Below the pieces are notes generated by a model. The model searched no databases and had not been told where the DNA came from. It saw nothing but the letters and a program-made list of their open reading frames with translations. Positions 8,749 to 17,202 of a DNA stretch of 64,000 nt are shown here, piece after piece. Made by a program: the position numbers and the translations under genes. Within the stretch, counting starts at the first letter, position 1. Each line of letters opens with the position of its first letter. The stretch spans positions 18,760 to 82,759 of the forward strand of contig JAEYAR010000077.1 of the NCBI GenBank assembly GCA_023404715.1. Direction: 5' to 3'. Source of the DNA: Bacillota bacterium. GTDB lineage: Bacteria > Bacillota > Clostridia > Christensenellales > Aristaeellaceae.

Positions 8749-9984
8749 ATGATACTTCCGGAGCTTTTGGCGCCGGCGGGCGGCATGCGGCAGTTGCTGG
8801 CGGCCGTCCGCTTTGGCGCGGACGCCGTGTATGTCGGCATGAAAAACTACGGCCTGCGCGCCTATGCGGGCAATTTTGACGACGACGAACTCAAGGAAGC
8901 CATACGAATCGTACACGGGGCGGGCAAGCGTCTGTACGTAACGATGAACATCTTCGCCTACGACGAGGACATCCCCGGCATGATCGATGCGGCCAAACGG
9001 GCGCAGCGCCTGGGCGTGGATGCGGCGATCGTCTCCGACATCGGGGTCATATCCCTCTTGAACGAGCAGGCGCCCGGTCTCGCGCTGCACGTCAGCACCC
9101 AGGCCAACACGGTCAACAGCCGCACGGCGGGGCTCTATGGCCAAATGGGCGCCCGGCGCGTGATTCTCGCGCGCGAGCTCTCGCTTGAGCAGATTCGGGT
9201 CATTCGACAAAGCGTGCCGCCCGAGCTGGAGCTGGAGGCATTTGTGCACGGCGCGGTCTGTATGAGCTATTCCGGCCGGTGTGTGTTGAGCAATCACCTC
9301 ACCGGGCGGGACGCCAACCAGGGCAGCTGCGCGCAACCCTGCCGTTGGCGTTATGCACTGACCGAGCAGACGCGGCCGGGGGAATACTTGCCCATCCTAG
9401 AGGATGCGCGGGGGACGTACATCCTCAGCGCGCACGATCTTTGCATGATCGAGCATATTCCGGCGCTCGTCGAGAGCGGAATTGCGAGCTTGAAGATCGA
9501 GGGGCGCATGAAGACGGAGTATTATGTGGCTACGGTCGTCGGCGCATACCGGCGTGCGCTCGACGCTTATGCGCGCTGTGCGCAGGCGTACGAGCAGATG
9601 CTTCCGGCGCTCGTTGAGGAGCTGGGCAAGGCCAGCCACAGGCCGTCCGACACGGGATTTTACTTTGGACGCCCGGATCAATGCGCGGGCGCGAAAGGGT
9701 TTCTGCAGACCCGCGAATTCACCGCGTCGGTGCTCGAGCGCCTGCCTACGGGCGAGCTGCTGCTCGAGGTCAAAAACCGCTTTTTCAAAGGCGACAAGCT
9801 GGAGGCGATGACGCCGGGCGGCATCATCCCCCTGACCGTAGGCGATATCGTGATGGAAGACACGGGGGAACGGGTGTCCGTCGTGGGCCACCCCAAGGCC
9901 CGCGTGCGCATCGAGGCGCCCACGGGCATCGAGGCGGGCGACCTGCTGCGCGGAGTGTGCCGCAACCACGCGCGGCTGAGTTAA
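8749..9984 (+). CDS. Peptidase U32 family protein (tRNA/23S hydroxylation family)
   Basis: 411-residue member of family U32. Bacterial relatives (TrhP/YegQ, RlhA/YdcP) are now linked to tRNA or 23S rRNA hydroxylation rather than proteolysis. It starts with the typical PELLAPAGGMRQLLAAVRFGADAVY. The conserved cysteine region (VHGAVCMSYSGRCVLSNHLTGRDANQGSCAQPCRW, residues about 165-200) should hold an Fe-S cluster. Its ATG is 3 bp after mltG and its ribosome site is weak, so translation is likely coupled. It runs convergent with sigK, with 7 bp between stops and no visible terminator. The exact subfamily (TrhP-like is most likely by the MltG neighbourhood) is inference. Confidence 0.88.
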   Translation: MILPELLAPAGGMRQLLAAVRFGADAVYVGMKNYGLRAYAGNFDDDELKEAIRIVHGAGKRLYVTMNIFAYDEDIPGMIDAAKRAQRLGVDAAIVSDIGVISLLNEQAPGLALHVSTQANTVNSRTAGLYGQMGARRVILARELSLEQIRVIRQSVPPELELEAFVHGAVCMSYSGRCVLSNHLTGRDANQGSCAQPCRWRYALTEQTRPGEYLPILEDARGTYILSAHDLCMIEHIPALVESGIASLKIEGRMKTEYYVATVVGAYRRALDAYARCAQAYEQMLPALVEELGKASHRPSDTGFYFGRPDQCAGAKGFLQTREFTASVLERLPTGELLLEVKNRFFKGDKLEAMTPGGIIPLTVGDIVMEDTGERVSVVGHPKARVRIEAPTGIEAGDLLRGVCRNHARLS

Positions 9985-9991
9985 CCGCGCG

Positions 9992-10693
9992 TTATTGCGG
10001 CATCGGCCTTTGAAAGCTATCGCACAGCGTCTCAAGCGCCCGCTTTTCGATACGGCTGACGTAGGAGCGCGAGATCCCCAGCACGCGCGCAACATCCTTT
10101 TGCGAGTGCGCGACGCCGTCCGTGAGGCCATAGCGAAGCTCGAGCACGATCCGTTCGCGCTCGGGCAATTGCGTGCGGATCAGGCGCGCGACCTTGCTGA
10201 TCGAAAGCCTGCGGTCCACCTCGTCCGGCACGGCGTTTTCGTCCGTGCCGAGCACGTCGGTCAGCGTGATTTCGTTTCCCTCGCCGTCGGTCCCGATCGG
10301 TTCGGAGAGGGAAACGTCCCCCTTTCTTTTCTGGCTCGCCCGCAGGACCATCAGCACTTCGTTTTCGATGCAGCGGGCGCAATAAGTCGACAATTGCGTT
10401 CCCGTGCCGGTCTTGAACGTGGAGACGCCTTTGATAAGCCCGATCGTACCGATGGAGATCAGGTCGTCCGCGTCGTAGCCCGGGACGGTATATTTGCGTG
10501 CAATGTGCGCCACCAGCCGCATGTTGTGTTCGATGAGCTCGTTCTTTGCCTGCGCGTCCCCGGCCTGCATGCGCGCGATGCAGCGCGCTTCCTCTTTTCC
10601 GCTGAGCGGTTTTTGAAAGGCCGACCTGCCCGAGACGTAAGCGAGAAAAAAAAGAGCATCCTTGACGAGCCATAAAAGCGCAGATGTCAGCAT
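9992..10693 (-). CDS. sigK: Sporulation sigma factor SigK, uninterrupted
   Basis: Late mother-cell sigma factor of 233 residues. The hydrophobic N-terminus followed by the YVSGRSAFQKPLSGKEE block is diagnostic of pro-SigK. The pro-sequence of about 20 residues would be removed by SpoIVFB-type proteolysis. Region 2 (NMRLVAHIARKY, DDLISIGTIGLIKGV) and region 4 (ERIVLELRYGL, QKDVARVLGISRSYVSRIEKRAL) are intact. The gene is continuous, so there is no skin-type element splitting it as in some Bacilli and Clostridioides difficile. ATG follows GGAGGGATG at the right distance. It is divergent from the AraC gene. SigE is closely related, but the LSGKEEARC start favours SigK. Confidence 0.92.
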   Translation of the reverse strand: MLTSALLWLVKDALFFLAYVSGRSAFQKPLSGKEEARCIARMQAGDAQAKNELIEHNMRLVAHIARKYTVPGYDADDLISIGTIGLIKGVSTFKTGTGTQLSTYCARCIENEVLMVLRASQKRKGDVSLSEPIGTDGEGNEITLTDVLGTDENAVPDEVDRRLSISKVARLIRTQLPERERIVLELRYGLTDGVAHSQKDVARVLGISRSYVSRIEKRALETLCDSFQRPMPQ

Positions 10694-10819
10694 GTTTCAT
10701 CCCTCCGCGGGAAACGTATGCGGCATCTGCGCGAAAACTGTCTGTCCTCAAATGCACAATCGTACAAGACGGCGCGCGGGACAATGCGCTACAATTCATA
10801 CAAGAACGGAGGTATGCGC

Positions 10820-11551
10820 ATGGCGGCCATCGAGGCGGTGGAGATCAACGGCAGGGTCATTCCCCTGAAGCGGCATTTTCACAGCTATTACGTCATCGGG
10901 CTGGTGCTGCAGGGCAGGCGTACGCTCTTTACGAACGGGAAGCAATACCCCGTGGCGGCGGGCGACATGATGCTGCTCAATCCCTGCCAGGTGCATGCGT
11001 GCGTATCTGAATCGAGCGAGCCGTTTCTATATCGCGCTTTTCACGTCCAACGGGAAGAAATGGAGGCCCTGACAGGGCCTTTCTATCGCTATGAGGAGCC
11101 CATCTGGCACGGATCTATGATGGACGCAGCCTTTCTCGCGGCCTACGAGAATGCGGGGCTGCGCGCCGCGTTTATACAGCGTGTGGGCCAAGCGCGCATG
11201 CGCAGCGCGCCGCCCGCAGAGGCAGACACGCGCTTTGACGAGGCCTGTGCCTACTTGAGGGCGCATTTCCGGCGCGGGGTGACGGTCGCGGAGCTTTGCG
11301 AAGTTTGCCATTGCAGCCGTTCGCATCTTTTGCATTCCTTTACGCGCGAGCTGGGCATACCGCCGGGCGCATACCAGGAGGCGCTGCGGGTAGAATGCGC
11401 GCAGGAAGGCCTTAGGCGGGGCCTGAGGCCGATGGAGGCCGGTATCGAGGCGGGGTTTTGCGATCAAAGCCACTTCACCCGCTTTTTTAAACGCTTTACG
11501 GGCTTGACGCCCGGCTATTACCAACGCATGATCGGAGATATACACGCATGA
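10820..11551 (+). CDS. AraC family transcriptional regulator
   Basis: 243-residue regulator with an N-terminal AraC-type cupin ligand domain (HFHSYYVIGLVLQGRRTLFTNG, AGDMMLLNPCQVHAC) and a C-terminal double helix-turn-helix (VTVAELCEVCHCSRSHLLHSF, then AGFCDQSHFTRFFKRFTGLTPGYY). The ATG at 10820 is chosen because GGAGG at 10808-10812 is 7 bases upstream; the ATG at 10814 is too close to it. It overlaps the downstream transporter by ATGA, so the regulator and exporter are translationally coupled. The regulator probably controls that transporter. The inducer is unknown. It resembles AraC proteins paired with LysE or DMT exporters. Confidence 0.88.
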   Translation: MAAIEAVEINGRVIPLKRHFHSYYVIGLVLQGRRTLFTNGKQYPVAAGDMMLLNPCQVHACVSESSEPFLYRAFHVQREEMEALTGPFYRYEEPIWHGSMMDAAFLAAYENAGLRAAFIQRVGQARMRSAPPAEADTRFDEACAYLRAHFRRGVTVAELCEVCHCSRSHLLHSFTRELGIPPGAYQEALRVECAQEGLRRGLRPMEAGIEAGFCDQSHFTRFFKRFTGLTPGYYQRMIGDIHA

Positions 11552-12429
11552 AGATTTCACAGCGCGCAGGGCATCTGCTGGCCGCGATGACGGTGATCGT
11601 ATGGGGCACGACGTTCATTTCGACCAAGGTGCTGCTGCGCACATTCGAGCCTTTTGAGATCCTTTTTATCCGGTTTTTACTGGGATACGGCGCGCTGTGG
11701 GCTGCATGTCCGCACGCCCTGCGTACGCGCTCCTGGCGCGAGGAGGTCCAGATGATGGCGGCGGGCCTGTGCGGCGTGACGCTGTACTTCCTGCTGGAGA
11801 ACGTGGCGCTGCAATACACGTACGCCTCCAACGTCAGCGTCATCCTGGCGGTTGCGCCATTTTTCACGGCGTTTCTTTCGTCCGCCGTCTTGAAGACGGA
11901 ACGGCTGAGCGGGTGGTTCTTCGCAGGCTTCTTGGTTTCGATGGCCGGCATCGCCTGCATCAGCTTTGCGGGAAGCGCGCTTGCCCTAAACCCGCTGGGC
12001 GACCTGCTGGCCTTGCTCGCGGCGATCGTATGGGCGGCATACTCCATATTGACTCGTCGCATCGCCGATATGGGCTATGGAACGCTCAAGACCACGAGAC
12101 GCATCTTCTTTTGGGGGCTGCTTTTCATGCTTCCCAAATTCCCGGCGCTGATCATGGGCTTTGCGGCGCCGCGGACGCTGGACGCGGCCTGCATTTTTAA
12201 CCTGCTTTACCTGGGGCTCGTGGCCTCTGCTTTGTGCTTTGCGACATGGGGAAGCGCCGTGCGGACCATCGGCGCGGTCAAGACGTCCGTGTATATCTAC
12301 CTCGTGCCCGTGGTGACGCTCGTCGCTTCGGCGCTCATCTTAAAAGAGCAGATGACGGCGTTGTCCGTCATGGGGGTGTTGCTTACGCTCATCGGTCTTA
12401 TTTTCTCTCAGCATAGAAGGAAAATTTGA
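11548..12429 (+). CDS. DMT superfamily (EamA) transporter
   Basis: 293-residue inner-membrane protein with about ten helices in two EamA repeats (first starting TVIVWGTTFISTKVLL, second starting LALLAAIVWAAYSILTRRIA). This is the usual size and layout for drug/metabolite exporters. The conserved loop SNVSVILAVAPFFTAFLSS and the ending TLIGLIFSQ are typical. It begins within the stop of the AraC gene (ATGA) and ends just before a terminator, so the two form a bicistron. The substrate cannot be told; amino acids or their derivatives are common for the family. Confidence 0.9.
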   Translation: MKISQRAGHLLAAMTVIVWGTTFISTKVLLRTFEPFEILFIRFLLGYGALWAACPHALRTRSWREEVQMMAAGLCGVTLYFLLENVALQYTYASNVSVILAVAPFFTAFLSSAVLKTERLSGWFFAGFLVSMAGIACISFAGSALALNPLGDLLALLAAIVWAAYSILTRRIADMGYGTLKTTRRIFFWGLLFMLPKFPALIMGFAAPRTLDAACIFNLLYLGLVASALCFATWGSAVRTIGAVKTSVYIYLVPVVTLVASALILKEQMTALSVMGVLLTLIGLIFSQHRRKI

Positions 12430-12439
12430 ATTTTTTATG

Positions 12440-12465
12440 CCGCCAAAGGGGTTTGGCGGTTTTTT
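12440..12465 (+). terminator. Intrinsic terminator after the DMT transporter
   Basis: CCGCCAAA (12440-12447), a 4-base loop, TTTGGCGG (12452-12459), then six T. Confidence 0.9.
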
Positions 12466-12522
12466 CTGCGTAAAAACGCGCGCATTTTTGCACAATGAGG
12501 GGGCAAGGCTGCGACAAAGAAC

Positions 12523-12551
12523 TTGAATCATTGCGTTTTTTATGCTAAAAT
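12523..12551 (+). promoter_or_regulatory. SigA-type promoter of the peptidase-efp operon
   Basis: TTGAAT (12523-12528), 17-base spacer, extended -10 TGC-TAAAAT (12546-12551). It lies 57 bp before the peptidase ATG. Confidence 0.8.
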
Positions 12552-12608
12552 ATTGTGCGCATATGAGCGCGGCGCACGCCGCGTTCTTCGTCGGAAGGAA
12601 GGGTCTTT

Positions 12609-13676
12609 ATGAACGAACGTTGCGCGGCGCTCGCGCGCCGCCTGCCTGCGGGCGCGCAGGCGGCGATGATCAGCAGTGCACCGGGCATTCGCTATGTGAG
12701 CGGCTATACGGGGGAGGGGATCGCCCTCGTCGCCGGGAATTTGGCCGCGATCGTGACCGATTTTCGTTATACCGAGCAGGCGCAGCGCCAAGCGCCGGAC
12801 TTTCGCATCCTGGAGATTTCGTCTGGCGAGGCGCATGAAGCCGTAGCTTATCGCCTCTTGAAGGAATGCGGCGCCGCGTGCCTGGCGATAGAGGAAGACG
12901 TGTTGACCGTTGCGCAGTATAAAAAGCTGAAGGACGTCATGCCGGGGATGACGCTCGTATCCTTGGACGGCGCGGTGCAGCGTCTGCGCCAGGTAAAGGA
13001 CGCGAGCGAGATTCAATCGCTTGCGGCGGCGAACCAGCTGACGAGCGATTGCTTTGACCACATGTGCGCCTTGATCCGTGAAGGGATGACCGAGCGTGAA
13101 ATCGCGCTTGAAATCGACTATTGGATGATGCGTAACGGATCCGAGGGCGTATCCTTCGATACCATCGTGGCATCCGGCCCGAACGGATCGCTGTGCCACG
13201 CGATTCCGTCGGACAGGCGCGTTCAAAAGGGCGATTTGATCACCATGGATTTCGGCGCGGTCATAGGCGGATATCATGCCGATATGACGCGCACGGTCGC
13301 GCTCGGGCAGATTTCGCCCGAGCTACGCCGGATGTACGACACCGTGCTGGCGGCGCAGCTCAGCGCCCTGAAGGCGATACGGCCCGGCGTGCTGTGCAGC
13401 GATGTGGATGCGGTGGCCAGAAGCTTGATCGACGAGGCCGGCTATGCAGGGCGCTTTGGGCACGGGCTGGGGCACAGCACGGGCCTTGAAATCCACGAGG
13501 AGCCGCGTTTTAGCCGACTGTGCGGCGAACGCGTACAGCCGGGCATGGTCATCACGGTGGAGCCGGGCGTCTACATCCCGGATGTCGGCGGGGTGCGCAT
13601 CGAGGACAGCGTCGCGGTGACCGATACGGGCATTCGCATCCTAACTCCTGCGACAAAGGAACTGGTCACGCTCTAA
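12609..13676 (+). CDS. M24 family Xaa-Pro aminopeptidase/dipeptidase
   Basis: Cytoplasmic dinuclear-metal peptidase that trims residues next to proline, 355 residues. The N-terminal creatinase-like domain (residues about 1-120) is followed by the pita-bread domain. Metal ligands are visible: Asp in MDFGAVIGGYHADMTRT (two Asp), His in GHGLGHSTGLEIHEEP, Glu in MVITVEPGVYIP and Glu in GVRIEDSV. GGAAGGAAGGG lies upstream of the ATG. It is directly followed by efp, a conserved Firmicute gene order; EF-P acts at polyproline stalls, so the pairing fits proline peptide handling. Confidence 0.95.
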   Translation: MNERCAALARRLPAGAQAAMISSAPGIRYVSGYTGEGIALVAGNLAAIVTDFRYTEQAQRQAPDFRILEISSGEAHEAVAYRLLKECGAACLAIEEDVLTVAQYKKLKDVMPGMTLVSLDGAVQRLRQVKDASEIQSLAAANQLTSDCFDHMCALIREGMTEREIALEIDYWMMRNGSEGVSFDTIVASGPNGSLCHAIPSDRRVQKGDLITMDFGAVIGGYHADMTRTVALGQISPELRRMYDTVLAAQLSALKAIRPGVLCSDVDAVARSLIDEAGYAGRFGHGLGHSTGLEIHEEPRFSRLCGERVQPGMVITVEPGVYIPDVGGVRIEDSVAVTDTGIRILTPATKELVTL

Positions 13677-13735
13677 GCGGGCTATTCACCTTTTTCTATA
13701 AACACCACGCGAAAAAGAATACGGAGGGATTTTAC

Positions 13736-14293
13736 ATGATTACGGCAGGAGATTTCCGAAAGGGTATTACGATTGAATGGGACGGCGGCGTATGGAACAT
13801 CGTCGATTTCCAGCATGTGAAGCCAGGCAAGGGCGCGGCGTTCGTGCGCACGAAGATCAAAAACATCATGACGGGCGCGGTCGTCGAGCGTTCCTTTAAC
13901 CCGACCGACAAAATGCCGCGGGCGATCATCGAGACCAAAGAAATGAGCTATGTGTACAACGACGGCGACCTGTACTACTTCATGGACAGCGAGACGTTCG
14001 AACAGATCCCGCTGACGCTGGATCAGGTAGAGGATGCGATCCGCTTTGTAAAGGAAGGCGAGAACGTCACGGTTCGCTTCTTCAAGGGCAAGGCGTTTTC
14101 CGTCGAAGCGCCGAATTTCGTGGTGCTGGAGATCACCCAGACCGAGCCGGGCTTTAAAGGCGACACCACCTCCAATACCTACAAGCCCGCGACCCTTGAG
14201 ACAGGCTACACCCTGCAGGTGCCGCTGTTCATCAACATCGGCGATAAAATCCGCGTTGATACCCGCGTAGGCGAGTATATGGAGCGCGCGTAA
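13736..14293 (+). CDS. efp: Translation elongation factor P
   Basis: 185-residue factor that relieves ribosome stalling at polyproline. Three domains are seen: the KOW-like N-domain (residues about 1-65), the OB domain and the C-terminal OB domain ending GDKIRVDTRVGEYMERA. The modification loop reads PGKGAAFVRTK, with Lys in the usual tip position. ATG follows ACGGAGGGA by 7 bases; the frame stays open upstream inside the peptidase gene but that part is not coding for EF-P. No epmA/epmB or ymfI-type modification gene is nearby. Confidence 0.97.
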   Translation: MITAGDFRKGITIEWDGGVWNIVDFQHVKPGKGAAFVRTKIKNIMTGAVVERSFNPTDKMPRAIIETKEMSYVYNDGDLYYFMDSETFEQIPLTLDQVEDAIRFVKEGENVTVRFFKGKAFSVEAPNFVVLEITQTEPGFKGDTTSNTYKPATLETGYTLQVPLFINIGDKIRVDTRVGEYMERA

Positions 14294-14334
14294 ACGTCCG
14301 CCGCCCCACGTCGGGCGGGAAGGAGGAAACAAGC

Positions 14335-14817
14335 ATGAGCCAGATCACAGACCGAGCGGCCTATTTAAAGGGCTTGGCGGAGGGCATGAACATCAGCGCC
14401 GAATCGAACGAGGGCAAGCTGCTGCTGGCCCTGATCGACGCCTACGGCCTGATGGCCGCGAAGATCGAGCAGGCGGAAGAAGCGCATAAAGAGCTGGAGG
14501 AATACGTCGAGGACATCGACGAGGACCTGACGGAGATGGAAAACGCGCTCTTTGGCGACGAGGACGACGAGGACGGCTGTTCGTGCGGTCATCATCACTT
14601 CGACGACGAGGATGACGAAGACGATGATGATGAAGACGACGAGGATGAAGACGAGGACGACGGCTTAATCGAATACGACTGCCCGAACTGCGGGACGAGC
14701 ATCTACTTTGACGAGACGGCCTTTGACCTGGAGGAGGAGCACCTGTGCCCCAACTGCGGAAAGCCCGTCTTCGGCGAAGTACCGCCCACAGATGAAGACC
14801 CCTCGGACGACGAGTAA
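14335..14817 (+). CDS. CD1247-type protein with acidic linker and zinc ribbon
   Basis: 160-residue protein. The helical N-terminus (YLKGLAEGMNISAESNEGKLLLALIDAYG) matches the domain found in Clostridial proteins of the CD1247 type. The middle, residues about 75-108, is almost only Asp and Glu, interrupted by CSCGHHH, which could bind metal. The C-terminus is a zinc ribbon with two CPNCG knuckles (DCPNCGTSIYF, LCPNCGKPVF). The role is unknown. Position after efp and the charge of the linker suggest an interaction with basic proteins or ribosomes, but this is inference. GGAGG precedes the ATG and a terminator follows the stop. Confidence 0.8.
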   Translation: MSQITDRAAYLKGLAEGMNISAESNEGKLLLALIDAYGLMAAKIEQAEEAHKELEEYVEDIDEDLTEMENALFGDEDDEDGCSCGHHHFDDEDDEDDDDEDDEDEDEDDGLIEYDCPNCGTSIYFDETAFDLEEEHLCPNCGKPVFGEVPPTDEDPSDDE

Positions 14818-14830
14818 AAAACCGGCTGCG

Positions 14831-14866
14831 CAGGGAAATCAAAGGGATGATTTCCCTGCCTTTTTT
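14831..14866 (+). terminator. Intrinsic terminator after the CD1247-type gene
   Basis: CAGGGAAATCA (14831-14841) and TGATTTCCCTG (14848-14858) make an 11-bp stem with a 6-base loop, then CC and six T. Confidence 0.92.
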
Positions 14867-14893
14867 CGTCTGGTATAGGGAGCGCTCTTTTTA

Positions 14894-14922
14894 TTGCGGT
14901 TACGGGGGGCGCATGATATAAT
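14894..14922 (+). promoter_or_regulatory. Promoter of the vanW-vanW-surE operon
   Basis: TTGCGG (14894-14899), 17-base spacer, extended -10 TGA-TATAAT (14917-14922), 40 bp before the first VanW gene. Confidence 0.75.
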
Positions 14923-14961
14923 GATTACAAATGTGTACATGGAAGGGTGAGTTTCTTTCTT

Positions 14962-16209
14962 ATGGCCAGACGTTTGGTGTCTCTTTTTCTGGCGCTGTTG
15001 CTTGCACTGCCGGCTATGGCGCTGGCGGAAGAGGAGGTGGAAATCCTCTATACGGGCGTCGTCACGAAGAACATGACCGTCCGAAAGACAAAGTCCACGT
15101 CCGCCAAAAAGCTGGAAAGCGTGGAAAAGGACGAGACGGTCGATATCCTTGAATTGGGCGACCAATGGTTTAAGGTCGTCAAAAACGGCGCGGTCGGTTA
15201 TATCCTCGCGCGCAACGTCGTCAAGATTCAGGCGGCCCAAGAGGGCGTAGAGGTTCCGCTCAAGTATTTTTACGAGGAATTTATAGAGGTTTACACCGCC
15301 AAGGCGAAGCGGGACCTGTCCGTGCGCCAGGCGCCGGCCAAGGAAGCCAAAATGGTCGCCACCGTCTATGAGGACGAGGAGATCATCGTCAGCAGCGTTG
15401 GCGATACGTGGTCGCATATCAAAAAAGGGAATAAGACGGGCTATGTGCTCAGCGAGTACCTCTTCCGCTTCCGCGCGATCGATCCGTATTTGGGGATGAT
15501 CCCCGGGGCGGTCTGGTACCCCTATGCGGCGACGGCCATGGGCGACGTGACCATACGGAACGCCGAGGACCCGAGCCAGGCCTTTATGACGATCCCGGAG
15601 GGATCCGTCGTCTGCGTGCTGGAACCGGACGACAAGGGAAACCTGCTTTTGCCCTATTTGCGGACGACGGGCATGATCGAGGGCGGCGCGCGCGTTTCGC
15701 TCGAGGCCGTGAAGACATGGGATGCGGCGCAGCCGGGGGATTTGATCGGCGCCTTCGCCACCTTCTTTGAGCCCGAAGATCAGAGCGAGCTGGGGGTCGG
15801 GCGCGTGCATAACATGCGCGAGGGCGTGGAACGCCTGCAGGACGTCGTCATCAAGGAAGGGGAAAACTTCTCCTTTAACGACTACTGCGCGCCGTACAGC
15901 GCGCGGAACGGCTATGAACTGGGCCCCATCATCAACTACGTCAGCTCCAAGAAGACGGGGTATGGCGGCGGCATCTGCCAGGTATCGACGACGCTGTACA
16001 ACGTGCTGTTACAAATCCCGGTCAAGATCGTCAAGGAGCAACCGCACAGTTCCTACGGCATCGACTATGCGCCGATCGATTTTGACGCGGCGGTCGGCCA
16101 GGGCAACATCGACCTACGCTTTCAGAACATGCTGCCTTACGACATCCGCCTTTCGCTCAAGCTGACGGAGGGCGTCGTGACGGTGCTGATCTATCGGGCG
16201 GACGCATGA
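14962..16209 (+). CDS. SH3-domain VanW family protein (two SH3 repeats)
   Basis: Exported protein of 415 residues. A signal peptide (ARRLVSLFLALLLALPAMALA) is followed by two bacterial SH3 repeats (YTGVVTKNMTVRKTKS... and YTAKAKRDLSVRQAPA...). The C-terminal VanW domain (residues about 255-390) holds the family signature GYGGGICQVSTTLYN. VanW was named from a vancomycin-resistance cluster but has no proven reaction; SH3 domains suggest wall binding. The ATG at 14962 puts a basic N-region before the signal core; a GTG at 14947 is an alternative. Its stop overlaps the next VanW gene by 4 bp. Confidence 0.85.
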   Translation: MARRLVSLFLALLLALPAMALAEEEVEILYTGVVTKNMTVRKTKSTSAKKLESVEKDETVDILELGDQWFKVVKNGAVGYILARNVVKIQAAQEGVEVPLKYFYEEFIEVYTAKAKRDLSVRQAPAKEAKMVATVYEDEEIIVSSVGDTWSHIKKGNKTGYVLSEYLFRFRAIDPYLGMIPGAVWYPYAATAMGDVTIRNAEDPSQAFMTIPEGSVVCVLEPDDKGNLLLPYLRTTGMIEGGARVSLEAVKTWDAAQPGDLIGAFATFFEPEDQSELGVGRVHNMREGVERLQDVVIKEGENFSFNDYCAPYSARNGYELGPIINYVSSKKTGYGGGICQVSTTLYNVLLQIPVKIVKEQPHSSYGIDYAPIDFDAAVGQGNIDLRFQNMLPYDIRLSLKLTEGVVTVLIYRADA

Positions 16210-17201
16210 GGAAAAGGATGAGACGAAGATTCATCGCGCTTTTACTGGCGCTCATTCTGGCGCCGGGAGCCCTTGCCGCACAGGAGATAGAGGAGGCGCC
16301 CTATACCGGCGTCATCGGCAAGGACCTCAACGTATACGCGCGCGGCAGCGAGGAGGCGACGGTGCTCGGGCGCGTAGAGGCCGGGACGATCGTGGACGTG
16401 TATGAAAAAATGCGCACGTTTACAAAGATCGACTTTGAGGGCCAGGTAGGCTACGTGCTCACCAAATTCACAGAGCGCGTGCAGCGCAAGAACCCGTTTG
16501 ACGGCCCGATGCCGGGCACGTCCGCCTACGTCGCGGTCGGGCGCGTCACGAGGGACATCAGCTTTAAACCGGAGGAGTACCGATACGCGATCTCGATCAG
16601 CGAGGGCGCCTATATGGCGGTGAAGTCGATCCGGGAGGGGCGCGCCTATTTTGAATACCGCCGCGAGGAGGACGACATGTCCGTACGCGCGGACGCGCTG
16701 GATCTCACCTATTTCGTGCCCTGGCAGGAGGCGCAGCCCGGCGACCTGCTCTATGCCTTTACGACCTACTATTCGACAGGCCGGTCGGAAAAGAACGTGG
16801 GGCGCATGTATAACATCGACATGGCGGCCGACATGCTGACGAACATCGTCGTCGAGCCGGACGCGATATTCTCCTTTAACGCCATCTGCGGCCCCTACGA
16901 GAAAGAGACGGGCTACAAGCTGGCCCCCATCCTCTCCGGCGATAGCAGCGTCGGCTACGGCGGCGGCACGTGTCAGGTATGCACGACGGTCTACAACATC
17001 GTTTTGCGCATCCCCACTTTTATCGAGGAAATGCATTGGCACGGACAGGGCGGCGTCAAGTACATCCCCGCCGGGTTTGACGCCACGGTGGGCAGCCGTT
17101 CGGACATGCGCTTTCGCAACATCCTGCCCTATGCGCTCCGCCTGGAATTTGAGGCCAAGGACGGCGTCATGACGGCCTTTATGTATCGAAATGAGGAATG
17201 A
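16206..17201 (+). CDS. SH3-domain VanW family protein (one SH3 repeat)
   Basis: Paralogue of the preceding gene, 331 residues. A signal peptide (FIALLLALILAPGALA) leads to one SH3 repeat (YTGVIGKDLNVYARGSEE) and a VanW domain with GYGGGTCQVCTTVYN. The second cysteine replaces the serine of its neighbour. The start ATGA overlaps the previous stop, so the pair are coupled, and surE starts 1 bp after this gene. The two proteins share layout and GXXNMxxxxxxL segments before the VanW core, which points to tandem duplication followed by loss or gain of one SH3 repeat. Confidence 0.85.
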   Translation: MRKRMRRRFIALLLALILAPGALAAQEIEEAPYTGVIGKDLNVYARGSEEATVLGRVEAGTIVDVYEKMRTFTKIDFEGQVGYVLTKFTERVQRKNPFDGPMPGTSAYVAVGRVTRDISFKPEEYRYAISISEGAYMAVKSIREGRAYFEYRREEDDMSVRADALDLTYFVPWQEAQPGDLLYAFTTYYSTGRSEKNVGRMYNIDMAADMLTNIVVEPDAIFSFNAICGPYEKETGYKLAPILSGDSSVGYGGGTCQVCTTVYNIVLRIPTFIEEMHWHGQGGVKYIPAGFDATVGSRSDMRFRNILPYALRLEFEAKDGVMTAFMYRNEE

Positions 17202-17202
17202 T

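Noticed and set aside
9985..9991. Terminator between the U32 peptidase and sigK genes
   Set aside because: Only 7 bp, and no stem with T-run was found nearby.
13520..13735. N-terminal extension of EF-P
   Set aside because: It lies in the peptidase gene; EF-P begins at the conserved MITAGDFRKG after GGAGGG.
14590..14660. GAC/GAG repeat tract as a microsatellite
   Set aside because: It is the in-frame acidic linker of the CD1247-type protein; the codons are mixed.
14962..17201. Vancomycin resistance cluster
   Set aside because: VanW domains alone do not confer resistance; vanH, vanA/B, vanX and vanRS are missing.
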